From: Lachnospiraceae bacterium
Lineage (GTDB): Bacteria > Bacillota > Clostridia > Lachnospirales > Lachnospiraceae
Assembly (NCBI GenBank): GCA_030526405.1
Contig: JAUNCZ010000025.1
Coordinates: forward strand, 1 to 45,282
Direction: 5' to 3'
DNA length: 45,282 bases
A program made the position numbers and the translations under genes. Below the pieces are notes generated by a model. It saw only the letters and a list, made by a program, of their open reading frames with translations. It searched no databases and was not told where the DNA came from. Positions 41,102 to 45,282 of the stretch are shown piece after piece; position 1 is the stretch's first letter; the number at the start of each line of letters is the position of its first letter.

Positions 41102-42289
41102 TCAGCCGTTTGCACGTGCCTCAGCATCCTCGATGGACAGAGCTGCAGCAGCTGCTTTCAGATCATCAAGGCTCATCTCGCCCATAGCTTTCAGCTCATC
41201 AGCTGTGTATGGAAGCTGATCTACGAAGTATTTCTCGTATGCTGTGTAGTCATCAGCAGAAGCTACGTACAGGTATGGGAACTCAACATCGATGAAGTTG
41301 CCCTCGATATCTGTGTAGTTGCCCTGGATTGCATTGTAAACCATCATGAATGCGAACAGAGGATCGCAGTAATGTCCGCCGGACTCACCAGCCATGGATC
41401 CGTCTGCAAGTCTCTCGCCAAGGTCTGGCAGGAAGTCTGTGGAAACGATGTCAACGCTGTCAGTTTTACCTGCACGCTCAACAGCTGCAATAGCACCAAG
41501 CAGTGGGTCTCCGCCGCCGCCTGCTGGAATCAGAGCATCCAGAGTAGGATCAGCACTCATAAGAGCCTCAGCAGCTTTGGAACCACCCTCTGAAGATGTT
41601 CCTGCGTACTGTGGGTCAGACAGTTTAACCTGGTCGTTTGGATTAGCTGCGTTCCACTCTTCAACGCCTGCTTTGTATCCTTCCCATCTTCCAAGCCATG
41701 TAGCATCACCCTGCTCCCAGCCGATGAGACCGATGTTTCTGTCACCTTTGTCGATAAGGATCTGAACCAGTTTCTTTCCATTCTCAGGCTCGTTCTCATG
41801 AACTGCACCCATGTAGTATGGAGATTTTGTTGCTGCATCGTAGATGTCTTTGCTGTTCTCCTCGCTGATGATACGGAAGAACTGAGCCAGGTAAACACCT
41901 GCATCGTTACATGTTTTGATTGCAGAAGCCATCTCTGTATCAGAAGAGTTACAGATGATGATTCCCTGGCATCCTGCTGCTACAAGTGTCTCAACAGAAG
42001 CTGTAACCTGCTCAGAAACGTGAGCCTGATCTACGTACTGAACGCTTACGCCCAGAGAATCTGCTGCTGCATCAAGGATTTTCTTACACTGAGAACCAAG
42101 TACGTCTGTGGAACTCCAGATAGAAACACCGATTTTGATATCAGATGGTGCCTCTTTTTTTGTCTCCTCTGCTGCACCCTCAGATTTTGCAGCTGTGTCG
42201 CCGCCTTTGTCAGAGCTGCTGCCGCATCCTACAAAAGCAGATGCTGCCATAGCTGCGCCAAGGATAAGAGCTAAAATTCTTTTCTTCAT
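41102..42289 (-). CDS. arabinose ABC importer substrate-binding lipoprotein
   Basis: 395-aa lipoprotein. Signal ends at FVGCGSSSD (lipidated Cys), then a Glu/Ala/Lys tether to about residue 48. The periplasmic-binding-protein domain follows: KIGVSIWSSTDVLGSQCKKI, VAAGCQGIIICNSSD, AGVYLAQFFR, ADPTLDALIPAGGGGD. It differs from the YtfQ-type proteins and is longer. It lies between araD (84 bp upstream) and the permease, inside the ara operon, so L-arabinose is the likely ligand (inference). AAGGAGG lies 6 nt before ATG. Confidence 0.9.
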   Translation of the reverse strand: MKKRILALILGAAMAASAFVGCGSSSDKGGDTAAKSEGAAEETKKEAPSDIKIGVSIWSSTDVLGSQCKKILDAAADSLGVSVQYVDQAHVSEQVTASVETLVAAGCQGIIICNSSDTEMASAIKTCNDAGVYLAQFFRIISEENSKDIYDAATKSPYYMGAVHENEPENGKKLVQILIDKGDRNIGLIGWEQGDATWLGRWEGYKAGVEEWNAANPNDQVKLSDPQYAGTSSEGGSKAAEALMSADPTLDALIPAGGGGDPLLGAIAAVERAGKTDSVDIVSTDFLPDLGERLADGSMAGESGGHYCDPLFAFMMVYNAIQGNYTDIEGNFIDVEFPYLYVASADDYTAYEKYFVDQLPYTADELKAMGEMSLDDLKAAAAALSIEDAEARANG

Positions 42290-42373
42290 TTCTTTCCTCC
42301 TTTTAATAAAAACCTATATTCCCTACCCCCTTATGGGATTGGTTCCTTGAATCATTCTGCTTACCGTTCTTCC

Positions 42374-43069
42374 TTATTTCTGTCCGTAGTAAGCATTTGC
42401 ACCGTGTTTACGGTAGTAGTGTTTGTCCTGCAGAATCTGTGGAGCCGGCTGGCAGTGAGGATTGATCATCTCGCAGCGGGCAGCCATCTTTGCCACCTCC
42501 TCAAGAACAACTGCGTTGTGAACTGCCTCATCCGCATCCTTGCCCCAGGTGAAAGGACCGTGGTTTTTGCAGAGAACTGTTGGAACTGCCTCGTAATCGA
42601 TACCTCTTGCTGCAAAGGCATTTGCAATGAGGACTCCTGTGTTCTCCTCATATCCGTCATCGATCTCCTGCTCTGTCAGATTACGCACGCATGGAACAGG
42701 ACCGTAGATATAATCTGCATGGGTTGTTCCGTAGCATGGAATATCTCTTCCTGCCTGTGCCCAGCTTGTAGCCCAGGAGGAGTGGGTGTGAACCACACCA
42801 CCGATATTTGGGAAGCGGTTATACAGAACCATGTGTGTAGCAGTGTCAGAGGAAGGATTGTAGCGTCCCTCCACCTTGTTGCCTTCCAGATCCATAACAA
42901 CCATGTCCTCCGGCTTCAGTTCGTCGTAAGGAACTCCGCTTGGTTTGATTACAAACAGTCCCTTCTCACGGTCGATGCCGCTGACATTTCCCCAGGTAAA
43001 AGTAACAAGACCATATTTAGGAAGAAGCATATTTGCTTCATATACAACCTTTTTTAATTCTTCCAGCAT
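42374..43069 (-). CDS. araD: L-ribulose-5-phosphate 4-epimerase
   Basis: Converts L-ribulose-5-phosphate to D-xylulose-5-phosphate. 231 aa, class II aldolase fold. Zn-binding His-His appears in VVHTHSSWA, a third His in [12 protein letters not shown], and [14 protein letters not shown] is family-typical. Length and start (AGGAGA 6 nt before ATG) are normal. Follows the kinase gene after 12 bp. Confidence 0.96.
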   Translation of the reverse strand: MLEELKKVVYEANMLLPKYGLVTFTWGNVSGIDREKGLFVIKPSGVPYDELKPEDMVVMDLEGNKVEGRYNPSSDTATHMVLYNRFPNIGGVVHTHSSWATSWAQAGRDIPCYGTTHADYIYGPVPCVRNLTEQEIDDGYEENTGVLIANAFAARGIDYEAVPTVLCKNHGPFTWGKDADEAVHNAVVLEEVAKMAARCEMINPHCQPAPQILQDKHYYRKHGANAYYGQK

Positions 43070-43081
43070 GTGTTTTCTCCT

Positions 43082-44677
43082 TTATTTCAGATACTGACCA
43101 GCAGCCTGCTCAATCGGGATACCCTGTTTGTAACGCTCGATGAACACCTCGATACCTGCTGCATCCTTCTCATCCGGCTCCACTGTAATGCAGTTGCTTC
43201 CTGCAAACACGCGGTTGTTCAGATAATCCTGAAGGCTCTCACCCTCTGCCTTCTCAACAGCGTAGGCTGCAAGAAGAGCCATTCCCCATGGGCCGCCCTC
43301 GCCGGCTGTTTCCATAACAGAAACCGATGCGCCGATGGAGGAAGCCAGAAGATTCTGTCCTACACCCTCTGTTTTGAAGAGACCGCCGTGACCGAAGATG
43401 GTATCGATCTTAACATTCTCTTTCTTCAGCAGGATATCCATACCTACCTTCAGAGCTCCAAGTGCTGTAAGCAGATGAGATCTCATGAAGTTTGCCAGGG
43501 AGAAGTTGCTCTTCGGAGTGCGGACAACCATTGGTCTTCCCTCCTCCACTCTTGTGATATTCTCACCAGAGAGATAGCCGTAGGAAAGAATTCCGCCGCA
43601 ATCCGGATCACCTTCCATAGCCTTGCGGTACAGTGTTCCGTACAGCTCATTGCCATCCACCTTCATTCCGAAGCTTTCCAGACACTCCTTGAAGATGCCA
43701 ACCCAGGCATTCAGATCAGAAGTACAGTTATTTGCATGAACCATGGCAACAGGAGAACCATCCGGTGTTGTTACCATATCAATTTCCTCGTAAACATCCT
43801 TCAGATTATCCTCAAGAACGATCATACCGAAGATAGAGGTTCCTGCAGAAACATTTCCGGTTCTCTGTGCCACACTGTTTGTAGCCACCATTCCGGTTCC
43901 TGCATCTCCCTCAGGAGGACAGATCGGACAGCCAGCCTGAAGAACACCGCTCTCATCCAGAAGTTTTGCACCCTCCTCTGTAAGAGTTCCTGCATCCTCT
44001 CCTGCCTGAAGAACCTTTGGAAGAATGTCTGTCAGTTTCCAGGAGAATCCCTTCACCGCATCCAGTCCGTTGAACTTCTCCAGCATTGCTGCGTCATAAT
44101 CCTTTGTGTCAGGAGCGATGGGGAACATTCCTGAAGCATCGCCTACACCAAGCACCTTCTGGCCTGTCAGTTTCCAGTGGATAAATCCTGCCAGTGTTGT
44201 AAAGAATGCAACATCCTTCACATGCTCCTCTTTGTTCAGCACTGCCTGATACAGATGAGAAATGCTCCAGCGCTGTGGAATATTGTAGTTAAAAAGCTCT
44301 GTCAGTGCTGCTGCAGCCTCTCCTGTGATTCCGTTTCTCCAGGTTCTGAAAGGAACAAGAAGATTGTCTTCCTTATCAAAAGCCAGATAGCCGTGCATCA
44401 TGGCACTGAAGCCGATTGCTTTTAAGCTGCGGATCTCAGTATCGTATTTAGCCTTTACGTCTGCAGCCATATCGCTGTAGCAGTTGCGAAGTCCACCCCA
44501 GATATCCTCCAGAGTGTAGGTCCAGATTCCATTCTCCAGACGGTTTTCCCACTCATGGCTTCCGGATGCCACCGGCTTGTGGTCCTCATCAATCAGTACA
44601 GCCTTGATTCGGGTAGAACCAAACTCAATACCCAGTACAGCCCTTCCACTGTCGATCAATTCTTTCACATTACCCAT
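43082..44677 (-). CDS. araK: L-ribulokinase of the clostridial AraK type (FGGY family)
   Basis: Phosphorylates L-ribulose. 531-aa FGGY kinase: [15 protein letters not shown] (phosphate-1 loop), [44 protein letters not shown], and a C-terminal [13 protein letters not shown]. It differs from classical AraB but fits the AraK group described in clostridia that replaces it. Given araA and araD, the role as ribulokinase is well supported. GGAG lies 8 nt before ATG. First gene of the operon. Confidence 0.88.
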   Translation of the reverse strand: MGNVKELIDSGRAVLGIEFGSTRIKAVLIDEDHKPVASGSHEWENRLENGIWTYTLEDIWGGLRNCYSDMAADVKAKYDTEIRSLKAIGFSAMMHGYLAFDKEDNLLVPFRTWRNGITGEAAAALTELFNYNIPQRWSISHLYQAVLNKEEHVKDVAFFTTLAGFIHWKLTGQKVLGVGDASGMFPIAPDTKDYDAAMLEKFNGLDAVKGFSWKLTDILPKVLQAGEDAGTLTEEGAKLLDESGVLQAGCPICPPEGDAGTGMVATNSVAQRTGNVSAGTSIFGMIVLEDNLKDVYEEIDMVTTPDGSPVAMVHANNCTSDLNAWVGIFKECLESFGMKVDGNELYGTLYRKAMEGDPDCGGILSYGYLSGENITRVEEGRPMVVRTPKSNFSLANFMRSHLLTALGALKVGMDILLKKENVKIDTIFGHGGLFKTEGVGQNLLASSIGASVSVMETAGEGGPWGMALLAAYAVEKAEGESLQDYLNNRVFAGSNCITVEPDEKDAAGIEVFIERYKQGIPIEQAAGQYLK

Positions 44678-44757
44678 TCAATGCTCTCCTTCTTCAGTCA
44701 TTGTTATTGACTGTTTACCTATCCATCAGTTCCAATTTGTTGCGTATAACTTTCTTT

Positions 44758-44773
44758 ATTTGTATTGTACATT
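44758..44773. promoter_or_regulatory. AraR-like operator 1 (overlaps -10)
   Basis: ATTTGTATTGTACATT fits the AraR pattern ATTTGTACGTACAAAT known in Bacillus subtilis in most positions. It covers the -10 hexamer of the araK promoter. Confidence 0.6.
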
Positions 44774-44792
44774 TTCATTTGTAATATGTCAA
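44764..44792 (-). promoter_or_regulatory. promoter of the arabinose operon
   Basis: Minus-strand TTGACA (44787-44792), 17 bp, TACAAT (44764-44769). Leader about 80 nt. It overlaps operator 1 and lies next to operator 2. Confidence 0.8.
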
Positions 44793-44803
44793 TTATATCT
44801 TAT

Positions 44804-44816
44804 ATGTACGATACAT
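44804..44816. promoter_or_regulatory. AraR-like operator 2 (upstream of -35)
   Basis: Odd palindrome ATGTACGATACAT. Its centre is about 44 bp from that of operator 1, close to the spacing between the paired AraR sites that bind cooperatively in B. subtilis. Confidence 0.6.
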
Positions 44817-45282
44817 CTTTGCCGTTTTCGCCATTTTAAAGCTTTGGTTTTGTTCATAACCAACAGTATCACAACATTTTTAACCGTGAAAATCCATTTC
44901 TTTGTTATTTATTGCACAAATCAGCTGGTTTTTACCACATTTTGCATGGGTTTATTTGTATTTCACTTACGCAGTTATTGTTAAGTACATATCAATAATT
45001 TGTATACATGTATGTCATACAAATTTCACCAGCATTGCGAAGAAAGCCCTGAGCACGTCCAATTTCAGGCATATACAATCATAATATGTACGATTCATTG
45101 AAAGTATCTGATTAATTATGGTTTTTTCCTCCTTGCACAAGTAAAGAGAGGCATCCATTGTTAAATACAATAGACACCTCTCGATTTGGGAAGGGGCTTA
45201 GTGCGACAGCCCCTGAAGCTGATTATTCTATACCTGAATTATTCACGGCTTAACCTTTCAAGAGTTTAAAACCCGTGTAGTT
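44817..45282. other. intergenic region at the right edge with more palindromes
   Basis: No credible gene. It has ATTTGTATACATGTATGTCA running to ATACAAAT (44998-45024), an AraR-like ATGTACGATTCAT (45086-45098), a hairpin GAGAGG...CCTCTC with inner ATTGT/ACAAT (45148-45180), and AGGGGCT/AGCCCCT (about 45192-45214). It may be the control region or 3' end of a gene beyond the window. Confidence 0.5.

Noticed and set aside
43070-44134. Plus-strand open frame antisense to araK
   Set aside because: Shadow of the FGGY kinase gene; cysteine-rich nonsense composition.
44577-45084. Plus-strand open frames in the ara promoter region
   Set aside because: They run over the promoter and operators, with no RBS or recognisable sequence.

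Overview
The window looks like chromosomal DNA of a gut-type Lachnospiraceae (Clostridia, Bacillota). This is inferred from moderate GC content, strong AGGAGG ribosome-binding sites, gene content (EF-P, HflK/HflC, subgroup Ic aspartate aminotransferase, DUF1292, the clostridial ribulokinase AraK, YesM/YesN-type two-component genes) and protein style. The genus cannot be fixed from the sequence. Almost every gene lies on the minus strand. No rRNA, tRNA or CRISPR array was seen.

Left third (1-18 kb): the 3' part of a TnpB element runs in from the left edge. Next come efp, hflK-hflC, a PAP2 phosphatase on the plus strand, and a molybdenum-cofactor pair (a mobB-mobA fusion followed by moeA). A decayed patch carries fragments of a sugar isomerase and an AraC regulator. 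It is followed by two uncharacterised genes, a P-loop nucleoside-kinase-like protein, the aminotransferase, an ASKHA (RACo-type) protein, DUF1292, and a set made of a CobW/HypB-type GTPase, a radical SAM enzyme and an unknown protein. Short dispersed repeats sit just downstream of several stop codons here.

Middle (18-25 kb): a diacylglycerol-kinase-family lipid kinase (plus), a small acidic protein, a zinc alcohol dehydrogenase, an AEC transporter and a GH36 alpha-galactosidase. The gaps contain 40-bp and 63-bp tandem repeats and long hairpins.

Right (25-45 kb): two sugar-uptake blocks, both read leftward. The first is a YesN-type response regulator and YesM-type sensor kinase, followed by a YtfQRT/YjfF-type ABC importer with a binding protein at each end of the gene set. 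The second is a complete L-arabinose operon: araK, araD, binding protein, permease, ATPase, permease, araA, araR. It has a strong sigma-A-type promoter flanked by two AraR-like palindromes about 44 bp apart and ends in a hairpin terminator. Together they suggest import of arabinose (and, from the other ABC system, possibly galactofuranose or arabinofuranose) and conversion to D-xylulose-5-phosphate. The alpha-galactosidase nearby may release side-chain sugars.

The most unusual object is a roughly 190-bp non-coding element at 34559-34750 between araR and the response regulator. It has several nested and crossing complementary segments, terminal complementarity and an 8-bp direct repeat CCTATGAA on both sides. 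It looks like a mobile structured RNA, possibly of the HEARO (IscB omega-RNA) kind without its protein gene.
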